A stretch of DNA of 35,677 nucleotides from an uncultured Pseudomonadota bacterium (GTDB taxonomy: Bacteria; Bdellovibrionota_B; Oligoflexia; Oligoflexales; CAIYRB01), in contig CAIYRB010000016.1 of NCBI GenBank assembly GCA_903928445.1, positions 1 through 35,677 on the forward strand. Reading direction: 5' to 3'. Shown here piece after piece: positions 22,360 through 30,044 of this stretch. Under the pieces are notes generated by a model. It saw nothing but the letters and a program-made list of their open reading frames with translations. It had not been told where the DNA came from and did not search any database. The position numbers and the translations under genes were made by a program. Numbering within the stretch: the stretch's first letter is position 1; each line of letters opens with the position of its first letter.

Positions 22360-23451
22360 ATGCAGGCAATGGTCAAGGCGGCACTTATCACGCTGCGGGA
22401 GCAAAAAGAGGCGGGCCTAAGCAGCGAAGCAGCCGAGGCGACGCTGGCGCGAATCCTCGGAGTCGAAGCACGCGGCGACGGTTCCTGGCACATTCAGATC
22501 GCCTCGGATGGGCTCAACCTGACCGCTAAGGCAATGATTGAACGAGGCCTGAAGGCGATCCTTGGCCAAGACGGGGTCCAGGCTAGCGTCCATTTCAAGC
22601 GGTTGCAGCCACTGCCGCCGTCGCAGCAGGCGCAGGCCCCCCTCCCGGCTGCGTCGGCCCAGCGCTCAGCACCCTTTGGCCTGAGCATCGACCGCCGCGC
22701 CATACCGGGCGTGACGACCATCCTCGCGGTCGCCTCCGGCAAGGGTGGAGTCGGCAAATCGACGGTGAGCGTCAACCTCGCCGTCGCCTTAGCCGCCGCC
22801 GGGGCCAAGGTCGGCCTGCTCGATGCCGACATCTACGGGCCATCGGTACCGCTGATGTTGGGCTTGTCGGGACAGCAGCCGATCGTGGTAGAGGACAAAC
22901 TTCGGCCGCTCACGGCGCACGGCGTCAAGACCATCAGCTTTGGCTTTCTGACCAACACCGAACAGCCGGTGATCTGGCGCGGCCCCTTGCTTGGCAAAGC
23001 CTTTAAGCAGCTATGCTACGACGTCTTGTGGGGCGAACTTGACTACCTGGTGATCGACCTGCCCCCTGGAACTGGCGATATCCAACTCACGATGATCGAA
23101 ACACTGCCGGTGCACGCCGCTTTGATCGTGACGACGCCGCAGGATATCGCCCTGCTCGATGCCCATAAGGCGCTCACCATGTTTGAGCGCCTGGAGGTTC
23201 CTGTCCTCGGCCTCGTCGAGAACATGTCGCAGTTTATCTGCCCGTGCTGCGGCCATGCCGAAGCGATCTTCGGTACCGGCGGAGCGGGGCGCATGGCCGA
23301 ACAGCGCCACACCCAGGTGCTCGTGCAGGTACCACTGACAGCAGCCGTCCGCCACGGCGGCGACGCCGGCCTGCCGGTCGCGTGCGGTGACGGCGTACTA
23401 GCAAGCCCGTTCCATCAACTGGCGGCCCATGTCAAAGCGCATGTCCAGTGA
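22360..23451 (+). CDS. Mrp/ApbC family iron-sulfur cluster carrier ATPase
   Basis: A 363-residue P-loop protein of the Mrp/NBP35 type, which carries and delivers iron-sulfur clusters. The N-terminal 85 residues form a MIP18/DUF59-like domain. Then comes the deviant Walker A SGKGGVGKST (about 126-135), LLDADIYGPSVP, DYLVIDLPPGTGDIQL and LGLVENMSQFICPCCGHAEAIFG; the CPCC pair holds the cluster in the dimer. The ATG at 22360 is used; a second ATG three codons later is possible. The next plus-strand gene is more than 400 bases away. Confidence 0.93.
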   Translation: MQAMVKAALITLREQKEAGLSSEAAEATLARILGVEARGDGSWHIQIASDGLNLTAKAMIERGLKAILGQDGVQASVHFKRLQPLPPSQQAQAPLPAASAQRSAPFGLSIDRRAIPGVTTILAVASGKGGVGKSTVSVNLAVALAAAGAKVGLLDADIYGPSVPLMLGLSGQQPIVVEDKLRPLTAHGVKTISFGFLTNTEQPVIWRGPLLGKAFKQLCYDVLWGELDYLVIDLPPGTGDIQLTMIETLPVHAALIVTTPQDIALLDAHKALTMFERLEVPVLGLVENMSQFICPCCGHAEAIFGTGGAGRMAEQRHTQVLVQVPLTAAVRHGGDAGLPVACGDGVLASPFHQLAAHVKAHVQ

Positions 23452-23498
23452 GTTGACAGCTGCGTGAAATTCGCTGCGTTGAGTCCACCTAGCAAGCG

Positions 23499-23518
23499 CC
23501 TAAAGCCCGGCTTTTAGG
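23499..23518 (+). terminator. Weak hairpin after the Mrp gene
   Basis: CCTAAAGC and GCTTTTAGG flank a three-base loop, 48 bases after the Mrp stop. There is no T-run beyond the stem. It may end transcription of the Mrp gene. The rest of the 23452-23865 gap holds a second, stronger hairpin at 23744-23782 and no gene I can support. Confidence 0.35.
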
Positions 23519-23743
23519 CTTGGTGCGGCCCTAAGCCCCGAAGCCGCCTTGGGTCCATCGTCGCGACCTGGATTGGCACGAAGACTGCACTAGGGATCTG
23601 CAAGTGGGGTTCCTCCACTTACGGGTGGTTACGCTGTCCCAATTGGTTTGTGCCTCTATGGCATGCTCAAACTGTCGCTGTTGCTGTTCTTTGCTGCTCA
23701 CCGTTGCTCGCTCCCTCTCTCCCACCTCCCCAGGTTTCCACCC

Positions 23744-23782
23744 GAAAGGGGAAGCGCAGATCCACTCTGCGTTTCCCCTTTC
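23744..23782. repeat. Strong 17-base-arm hairpin upstream of the C39-like gene
   Basis: Arms 23744-23760 and 23766-23782 match in 16 of 17 bases around a five-base loop (TCCAC). It lies about 84 bases before the C39-like start, so it could be in the 5' leader of the four-gene operon or be a repeat element. The CT-rich stretch before it (around 23709-23731) resembles the left flank of the repeat copy at 12571. Confidence 0.7.
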
Positions 23783-23865
23783 CTCCGTCCGCCATACCCA
23801 GCCGACACTTGTGCTTTTTGCCTTAAAGACTCATGATGTTAGCCTGTATAAACCAGTGGGTGGGC

Positions 23866-24573
23866 ATGACGGCCAAGACCAAGTATCCGATTCTGAGACA
23901 ACCAGACGACATCACCTGCGGGCCGACATGTCTGCACTCCGTCTACGAGTACTATGCTGACAACATCGACTTGGAGACCGTCATCCAGGAAGTGACGATG
24001 CTGCGCGGAGGCGGCACGCTTGGCGCCCTGCTCGGAATCCATGCGCTCAAGCGCGGCTATAAAGTCTGGATCTACTCCTACAACATGGAGGTGTTTGACC
24101 CGACCTGGTTCACGCCCAAACTTCCGCACGACGAGATGATCGCCAAGCTGCGTCAGCAGCTGCTGATTAAAAAGGGCAAGCGCCTGCAGACGGCGATCTT
24201 GGCTTACACTGAATTCCTCGAGGCTGGCGGCGAAGTCCACTTCACCGACCTCACCTCCGCTCTACTCAGCGCTTACCTGCTGCAGGGAATTCCCATCCTG
24301 ACCGGCCTTAGCTCTACCTACCTTTATAAAACCATGCGAGAATACGGTAAATACTCCGTGGCCCATGACCTGCGCGGCGAGCCCCAAGGGCATTTCGTCG
24401 TCCTAACCAGCTTTGATCCAGAGGTGAATGCAATCACCGTGGCAGATCCCTATGACCCGGAGTCCCTCGACTACGGGCACACTTACAAGGTCAACGTCGA
24501 GCAGTTAGTCAACGCGATTTTACTGGGGGTCGTCACCTACGACGGCAATTTGATCATCATCACCAAAAAGTAA
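23866..24573 (+). CDS. C39-like (papain-fold) cysteine peptidase
   Basis: A 235-residue cytosolic protein. The active-site Cys lies in QPDDITCGPTCLHSVY (Cys18 and Cys22), the His in QGHFVVLTSFD and the Asp in VADPYD, the order of the C39/papain-like fold. There is no signal peptide or membrane segment. I chose ATG 23866 (G-rich GGGTGGG upstream) over 23833, because the family usually begins shortly before this conserved block. It is the first gene of a compact operon with an ATP-grasp ligase, a glutamate-cysteine ligase-like enzyme and an amidohydrolase, so it probably processes or removes the peptide those enzymes make. Activity as a peptidase or transferase is inferred. Confidence 0.82.
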   Translation: MTAKTKYPILRQPDDITCGPTCLHSVYEYYADNIDLETVIQEVTMLRGGGTLGALLGIHALKRGYKVWIYSYNMEVFDPTWFTPKLPHDEMIAKLRQQLLIKKGKRLQTAILAYTEFLEAGGEVHFTDLTSALLSAYLLQGIPILTGLSSTYLYKTMREYGKYSVAHDLRGEPQGHFVVLTSFDPEVNAITVADPYDPESLDYGHTYKVNVEQLVNAILLGVVTYDGNLIIITKK

Positions 24574-24606
24574 TCACGCCCGTCGTGATGCGCAGCTGAG
24601 ATCTTC

Positions 24607-26079
24607 ATGCAACGAATCATCATTGTCGACAGCCCCGCAGACTGGCCACTAGATCTCCCCGACGTCCAGGTCGTGTCGGGTAAGGAGTACCTGACCACCG
24701 AGCCGTTTCGCAAGCAGCGCGACATCCGCGTTTTCAACATGTGCCGGTCATACAAGTACCAGACCATCGGCTATTACGTGTCGCTTCTCGCCGAGGCTCG
24801 AGGACACAAGCCGATTCCGTCGGTGTCGACCATGCAGGACATGAAGTCACAGGCGATCGTCAAACTCGCCGCCGACGAGATCGACGAACTGATTCAAAAG
24901 AGTCTGGCCGACGTCAAGTCGGAGGAGTTCGTCCTAAGCGTCTACTTCGGCAAGAACCTGGCGAAGAAATACGACCGCCTGAGTGCCCAACTCTACCGCA
25001 TGTTCCACACGCCCTTCGTGCGCGCGCACTTCCACCGCGAGGTCGGCAAATGGCAGCTGCGCAAGGTCGGCCCGATCGCCGCCAAAGACATTCCCGAAGC
25101 CCATCATGGCGAAGTGGTGGAGTTTGCCAAAGAATATTTCAAAGGTCGCCGCACCGAACAGGCGAAAAAACCCGATATCCGCTATAGCATCGCCATCTTG
25201 ATGAATCCCCAAGAAGCGATGCCGCCGTCGAATGAAACCGCCATCAAACGCTTCATAAAAGCAGCAGAAAAGCTGCATATGGAGGCCGAGATCATCGGCA
25301 AGGACGATTACTCGCGCTTGGGCGAATTCGACGCCCTGTTTATCCGCGAGACGACCGCGGTCAATCACCATACCTTCCGCTTCGCGCGGCGCGCCGCGGC
25401 CGAAGGTCTGGTGGTGATCGATGATCCCGAATCCATCCTACGCTGCGGCAATAAAGTCTATCTCAACGAGCTACTCGAAAAGAACCAGATCCCGGCACCA
25501 CGCACCTTGGTCGTCCACCGCGACAATACCGACGAGATCTTCGACAAGGTCGGTCTACCCTGCGTCCTGAAGCAGCCCGACAGTTCGTTCTCCCAGGGCG
25601 TCAGCAAGGCCGACGACGAGGCCAGCTTGAAGCGTGAGCTAGCCCAGCTGTTTGAGAAGTCCGATCTGCTGATTGCGCAGGAATTTCTGCCGACGGAGTT
25701 CGACTGGCGCGTTGGCGTGTTTGACCGCAAGCCGATCTACTTGTGCAAATACTTTATGGCGAAAAAGGACTGGAAGGTCATTTCTAAAGACAAAGCCGGA
25801 CGCACCTTAAATGGCCGTTCCGAGACGATCCCCATCGAGCTAGCCCCGAAAAAGTTGATCTCGCTAGCGCTAAAAGCCGCTAACCTGATCGGCGACGGAC
25901 TCTATGGCCTGGACATCAAACAAATTGGCAGCAACTTCTGCGTCATTGAAATCAACGATAACCCGAATATCGACCATGGCTACGAAGACCTGATCCGCAA
26001 AGATGACCTATTTCTTGGCATCATGGAGGTGTTCTTGCAACGGATCACCGCAGCGAAAGAAGGACGGAGCTACCAATGA
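24607..26079 (+). CDS. RimK-like ATP-grasp ligase with N-terminal RLAN domain
   Basis: A 490-residue enzyme. The N-terminal 190 residues form the RimK-like ATP-grasp N-terminal (RLAN) domain: VDSPADWPLDLPDVQVVSGKEYLT, FNMCRSYKYQTIGYYVSLLAEARGHKPIPS. The C-terminal ATP-grasp domain shows LFIRETTAVNHHTFRFARRA, GLVVIDDPESILRCGNKVYLNELLEK, VLKQPDSSFSQGV, and the metal-binding VIEINDNPNIDHG. It should join an amino acid, probably glutamate, to a peptide or protein by an amide bond using ATP. Its TGA overlaps the next gene's ATG (ATGA), so translation is coupled. The target is not known. Confidence 0.88.
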   Translation: MQRIIIVDSPADWPLDLPDVQVVSGKEYLTTEPFRKQRDIRVFNMCRSYKYQTIGYYVSLLAEARGHKPIPSVSTMQDMKSQAIVKLAADEIDELIQKSLADVKSEEFVLSVYFGKNLAKKYDRLSAQLYRMFHTPFVRAHFHREVGKWQLRKVGPIAAKDIPEAHHGEVVEFAKEYFKGRRTEQAKKPDIRYSIAILMNPQEAMPPSNETAIKRFIKAAEKLHMEAEIIGKDDYSRLGEFDALFIRETTAVNHHTFRFARRAAAEGLVVIDDPESILRCGNKVYLNELLEKNQIPAPRTLVVHRDNTDEIFDKVGLPCVLKQPDSSFSQGVSKADDEASLKRELAQLFEKSDLLIAQEFLPTEFDWRVGVFDRKPIYLCKYFMAKKDWKVISKDKAGRTLNGRSETIPIELAPKKLISLALKAANLIGDGLYGLDIKQIGSNFCVIEINDNPNIDHGYEDLIRKDDLFLGIMEVFLQRITAAKEGRSYQ

Positions 26080-27329
26080 GCTTAGTCGAGCATCTGCATT
26101 TGTTCGCCGGCTACGGCATCGAAATGGAATACATGATCGTCGACCGCCAAAGTTTGGCGTTGTTGCCGCTATGCGACTACGTCCTAACCCAGGCGGCTGG
26201 ATCCTGCGTCAACGAAGTCGCCGTCGGCGAGATGGCCTGGTCCAACGAGCTGGTGCTACACGTCATCGAACTCAAGACCAACGGCCCGGCGAAGACTTTA
26301 ACCGGCCTGCACCACCTGTTTCTCCGCGACATCCTACGGATCAACGAGATCCTCGCCGCAAAAAACGCCATGTTGATGCCAACAGCGATGCATCCGTTTA
26401 TGAATCCTGCAACCGACACCAAGTTGTGGACCCATGATGATGCCGCAGTCTACCAGGCCTACGACCGTATCTTCGGCTGCAAGGGCCACGGCTGGTCAAA
26501 CCTGCAAAGCGTACACATCAACCTACCCTTCTACAACGACGTGGAGTTTGGCAAACTGCACGCGGCGATCCGCCTCATCCTCCCTATCCTACCGGCCCTA
26601 GCGGCATCCTCGCCGGTTTATGAAGGCAAGGTCTCAGGACTGATGGACAGCCGCCTCGAATTCTACCGCCACAACCAGAAGGCGGTACCCGAAATCGCCG
26701 GCCGGGTGATCCCCGAAGGGGCTTACAGCGAAAAAGAGTACGGCGACCAGATCTTCGCCAAGATCTATAAAGCCATCGCTCCACACGACCCGGCCGGGAT
26801 CTTACAAAACGAATGGCTGAACTCGCGCGGCGCGATCGCCCGTTTTGATCGCCATGCCATCGAGATCCGCGTCCTCGATATTCAAGAGTCGCCGCGCATG
26901 GATCTTGCCGTGATCAGCAGCGTGGTCTCGGCGGTGCAGGCCCTAGTACTCGGCAAATGGGGGCCTACTGCGGCGCACCGAAGCTGGAGCGAGAACGACC
27001 TCAGCCCGATCTTTATCGAATGCCTGCGCCACGGCAGCGAAGCCACGATCGAGCATGACGACTACCTAAAGGTCTTCGACTACCCTGACAAGGGGCCGAT
27101 CAAGGCGCAAGAACTCTGGCGGCACATCACCGACGACCTACTCGCGGCGGCGACCTACCCGATCTCGTCCTACCAGCGCGAAGTCGACGCTCTAGTCAGG
27201 AATGGCTGTTTAGCCCGCCGCTTAGTCAAAGCCCTCGGCCCAACGCCTGACGCCGCGCGCATCCACGGCGTCTATGGCCAGCTATGCCACCTCTTACCTC
27301 TAGGCGGCGCGTTTGATGCACCGTGCTGA
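26076..27329 (+). CDS. Glutamate-cysteine ligase family 2 (YbdK-like) enzyme
   Basis: A 417-residue GCS2-type carboxylate-amine ligase. The Glu cluster that binds metal and ATP begins in GIEMEYMIVD (about 11-20); SNELVLHVIELKTNGP (about 49-64), HMLMPTAMHPFMNP-like ALHP block near 95-108 and SVHINLPF (about 148) follow, and DRHAIEIRVLDIQE (about 262) supplies more ligands. Such enzymes join glutamate to an amine, classically cysteine. Together with the ATP-grasp ligase it suggests stepwise amide synthesis. Start and stop are tight in the operon: ATGA overlap upstream, short gap downstream. Confidence 0.87.
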   Translation: MSLVEHLHLFAGYGIEMEYMIVDRQSLALLPLCDYVLTQAAGSCVNEVAVGEMAWSNELVLHVIELKTNGPAKTLTGLHHLFLRDILRINEILAAKNAMLMPTAMHPFMNPATDTKLWTHDDAAVYQAYDRIFGCKGHGWSNLQSVHINLPFYNDVEFGKLHAAIRLILPILPALAASSPVYEGKVSGLMDSRLEFYRHNQKAVPEIAGRVIPEGAYSEKEYGDQIFAKIYKAIAPHDPAGILQNEWLNSRGAIARFDRHAIEIRVLDIQESPRMDLAVISSVVSAVQALVLGKWGPTAAHRSWSENDLSPIFIECLRHGSEATIEHDDYLKVFDYPDKGPIKAQELWRHITDDLLAAATYPISSYQREVDALVRNGCLARRLVKALGPTPDAARIHGVYGQLCHLLPLGGAFDAPC

Positions 27330-27347
27330 GACTTAGTGGGGACGACC

Positions 27348-28130
27348 GTGGAATCAAAGGCGATGAAAACCAGCAGGCTGAAAAAAGCCCGGGCGCTGAT
27401 CTCCAGCAAAAAGGCCAAATCCAAGCCCTTTGACAGCCTCATGATCACCTGCGAGCACGGCGGCAACCACATCCCCGCACGCTATAAAAAGCTTTTTAGG
27501 GGTCAGTCACCCCTGCTAAGTACCCATCGCGGCTACGACATCGGCGCCTTGAACGTCGCCCGAGCCTTGGCTAGGCGCGCCGACGCCCCGTTGTTCTATA
27601 GCACCACCTCCCGTCTGCTCATCGATCTGAATCGCTCGCTGCATCACAAAGCGGTGTACTCGGAATTTACCCGAGAACTGCCTGACGCTGAGCGTGCCGC
27701 CATCTGCGTCCACCACTACGCCCCTTACCGCCTGAACGTCGAGGCCTGGTTGCGCTCGCAGATCCGGCTCGGTAAGAGGGTCTTGCACGTGTCGATCCAT
27801 TCCTTCACCCCGAAGCTAGACGGCGAAGTACGCAACGCCGAGATCGGCCTACTCTACGATCCCAAGCGTAAGGCCGAAGCCCAGCTCGCCGCCCAGCTAT
27901 TCAAACTGACTAAGCCGACGGCCAAGGCCGAAGGTTGGCGCATCCGCCGCAACTATCCTTATCACGGGGCAAGCGACGGCTTTACGACGCATCTACGGCA
28001 ATTATTCGAACCGAGCCGCTACATGGGGATGGAGATCGAAATGAATCAAACCGTGGTGGAAGGGCGTCTAGGCCAAGGACAGATGGCGTTGCTGATTAGT
28101 CAGGCCTTGGCTGCTGCTTTGGGTCAATAA
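27348..28130 (+). CDS. N-formylglutamate amidohydrolase family protein
   Basis: A metal-dependent amidohydrolase of about 260 residues. Family blocks are clear: LMITCEHGGNHIPARYK, THRGYDIGALNVARALARR, LLIDLNRSLHH, HVSIHSFTP, NAEIGLLYDP and GMEIEMNQT. N-formylglutamate amidohydrolase acts in histidine breakdown, but no hut genes are here, so a role in cleaving a glutamyl or formyl amide made by the operon is more likely. GTG 27348 is chosen (GGGGA five bases upstream); GTG 27336 and ATG 27363 are also in frame. It is the last gene of the four-gene operon. Confidence 0.85.
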   Translation: MESKAMKTSRLKKARALISSKKAKSKPFDSLMITCEHGGNHIPARYKKLFRGQSPLLSTHRGYDIGALNVARALARRADAPLFYSTTSRLLIDLNRSLHHKAVYSEFTRELPDAERAAICVHHYAPYRLNVEAWLRSQIRLGKRVLHVSIHSFTPKLDGEVRNAEIGLLYDPKRKAEAQLAAQLFKLTKPTAKAEGWRIRRNYPYHGASDGFTTHLRQLFEPSRYMGMEIEMNQTVVEGRLGQGQMALLISQALAAALGQ

Positions 28131-28172
28131 ACCGCAAAGGCGCGAAGCTATTAAACCGCAGACGGCACGAAG
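28127..28172 (+). repeat. Imperfect direct repeat after the amidoligase operon
   Basis: Two copies of about 20 bases, related to TAAACCGCAAAGGCGCGAAG, lie head to tail right after the operon stop. They resemble the short intergenic repeats of the form 'accgcagaggcgcgaagg' common in bacterial genomes. Confidence 0.45.
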
Positions 28173-28220
28173 GTCGCAAAGATTTTTGCGAGTTGGACAG
28201 GTAAGGGCTGAGTGAGCGGT

Positions 28221-29315
28221 CTAGCGGATAGTGCGACTGCCTTTGAGCTTTGCACCGGTGACGCCGGTCACGTAGGCGTTGAAGACCGTGGTGATCATTT
28301 GATCGTTGCCGAGACGACTTGGGTCGGTCAGGCGGCTGATGGTCGATTGGTCGACGGGGAAGGCAGAAATAAGTCGGCTGCGGCGGTCAGCGGAGTCATA
28401 GACGGAGTAGATCAGCCAGGCGATGTTGGGGCCGAGCGGGTTTGGGTGGGGCCATTTGACGAAGTCGGTGCGCAGAATGACGGTCCGTTTGGTGCCGGGT
28501 AATTGGATAGTTTCACTGAGTCGCTGGATGTTTAGCTGCTTAAAGTCATAGTTCCTGAGTGCGCTGGCGACGACTTGAGGATGGAGGGTCGCTACCGCCG
28601 TGAGCGTAGCTCGCTCGATCAGGTCGTTGGCAAAGGCAATGGACCCGGCAAAATAGGTTGCGTTCATAAACAGCGAGCCACTCTGTGGCGCGGGTCCGAG
28701 AAGTCCGGGTGGTAATCCGAATCCCTCGCTGACTTCAGCATTCACCCAGCGCGCACGTTTAAAACCAAACCGCGTATTTAGGGTGCTAAAGAGGTAGCCG
28801 TAAGTGTGCTGCACGCCGGCATGGGTGATGCTGTGGGATGCGTCTGGTGCCGTCGTCGCCTCGAAGCGGTGGGCAACACCCAAGCGTTGATTGAGGAGAT
28901 CGACTAGAGGTGGATCGACGATGATGCCGTGGGCCCCTTCGTCAAAGTTGATCGCGGCACCCCAGAGATTTAGCCACGAAGGGTATTGCGCATCGTTTTG
29001 CATATCAGTCGCCAATTTCGCCGCCGAGGCGTCGAATAGGACGCCGATGTTTTGGCCTCTAGTTGCTGCGTCACGGAGATCACGGGCGAATTTGGCCCAC
29101 GGACAGTCTTGGGTGGTTTCTCCGAGGCTTAGATCAGGACTAGTTGCGGATCCTTGGGCAGGACCGCTTTGCCCTGTTTTATTGGCCTGCCCCTGAATGT
29201 TAAGGTCAAGAGCGCCTGATTGACTGGAGGAGTCGGTGTAGCAGCCAGTCCAGGTCAAGAAAAATAGGGCGCAAATCAGGCGATGGCTAGCAGATGTATG
29301 AAGGGCTGCGGTCAT
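28221..29315 (-). CDS. Secreted protein of unknown function
   Basis: A 364-residue exported protein with a signal sequence (LICALFFLTWTGC); the Cys could be a lipoprotein site, but Trp at the -3 position is unusual. A Ser/Gly/Gln-rich linker (GQANKTGQSGPAQGSATS) follows, then a folded region with SHSITHAGVQHTYGYLFSTLNTRFGFKRARWV, SIAFANDLIERATLTAVATLHPQVV and HPNPLGPNIAWLIYSVYDSADRRSRLISAFPVD. No family recognised. AGGA seven bases before the ATG supports the start. It is monocistronic; the methyltransferase gene lies 62 bases upstream. Confidence 0.7.
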   Translation of the reverse strand: MTAALHTSASHRLICALFFLTWTGCYTDSSSQSGALDLNIQGQANKTGQSGPAQGSATSPDLSLGETTQDCPWAKFARDLRDAATRGQNIGVLFDASAAKLATDMQNDAQYPSWLNLWGAAINFDEGAHGIIVDPPLVDLLNQRLGVAHRFEATTAPDASHSITHAGVQHTYGYLFSTLNTRFGFKRARWVNAEVSEGFGLPPGLLGPAPQSGSLFMNATYFAGSIAFANDLIERATLTAVATLHPQVVASALRNYDFKQLNIQRLSETIQLPGTKRTVILRTDFVKWPHPNPLGPNIAWLIYSVYDSADRRSRLISAFPVDQSTISRLTDPSRLGNDQMITTVFNAYVTGVTGAKLKGSRTIR

Positions 29316-29377
29316 GGTGTGATCCTGTGCGAAACATCGTGTGATGTAAAGAGTTCTGGACGACTGTTACTACGCGA

Positions 29378-30031
29378 CTACTGAGTCTTTTCCCAAAGCT
29401 CTAAAGGCCCCGCGCCAAACAATTCCGCGGCTACTAGCGTGTACTGCGGAGGTAGACCGCGGCCGTAGCCACAATACACTGCGACGCGAAAACCCGCCTG
29501 GCGTTGTTCGAGAAGGTCATAGACCAATTGCCCTTGCCGGTCGTAAAGATCTGGTGCCACGGCTTGGCTCGAAGCGCCACCACGTTGAAAGGTGAAGCGC
29601 TGCGAAAAAGGATTGTAAAGGTACGCACCGGTAAAGGTGTCCCATGACTCTGCTGTGGCATCGCCGGCCTTGAACTGGACTTTGCCGATCTTGTAGCGCT
29701 TAAGCAGGGCCTTGGACAGTTGCACCATCCCCGGCTGCGTGTCCATGCCGACGTAGGTTGCAGCGGTGGTCAAACCACCGATCAGGCAGAATTTACCAAC
29801 ACCGGAGCCGACGTCCAAGATGCGGTCGGCTCCCGACCGACTAAGCCACTGAGTGGCCATCTCGGCGACCGCAATCGGTGTCCAATGGGTCCGCGACAGC
29901 TTCTGGACCACCTTCGGGTATAGTCGGTCAAAATCGTGGTCGGAAACCACCTCACCAGCGGCAAGGCGCTTGATCATGGCGCCTAGGTCGGGGTGGTCAG
30001 GCACGTCGCGTTGATTGAAGACAAAGGTCAC
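29378..30031 (-). CDS. Class I SAM-dependent methyltransferase
   Basis: A 217-residue cytosolic protein with the Rossmann methyltransferase motif I RILDVGSGVGKFCLIG (about 69-85), an acidic motif II (YVGMDTQPGMVQLSKALLK) and FKAGDATAESWDTFTGAYLYNPF, where NPF may correspond to the (N/D)PP(F/Y)-like motif. The substrate is not known. It starts 13 bases after the ABC-F stop, so the two may be co-transcribed; a link to translation or RNA is possible but only inferred. Confidence 0.8.
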   Translation of the reverse strand: MTFVFNQRDVPDHPDLGAMIKRLAAGEVVSDHDFDRLYPKVVQKLSRTHWTPIAVAEMATQWLSRSGADRILDVGSGVGKFCLIGGLTTAATYVGMDTQPGMVQLSKALLKRYKIGKVQFKAGDATAESWDTFTGAYLYNPFSQRFTFQRGGASSQAVAPDLYDRQGQLVYDLLEQRQAGFRVAVYCGYGRGLPPQYTLVAAELFGAGPLELWEKTQ

Positions 30032-30044
30032 CTAAGACACCACC

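Noticed and set aside
23604..23960. A 118-codon open frame in the gap between the Mrp and C39-like genes
   Set aside because: It is Cys/Ser-rich low-complexity sequence crossing a hairpin and running into the start of the real C39-like gene in another frame.
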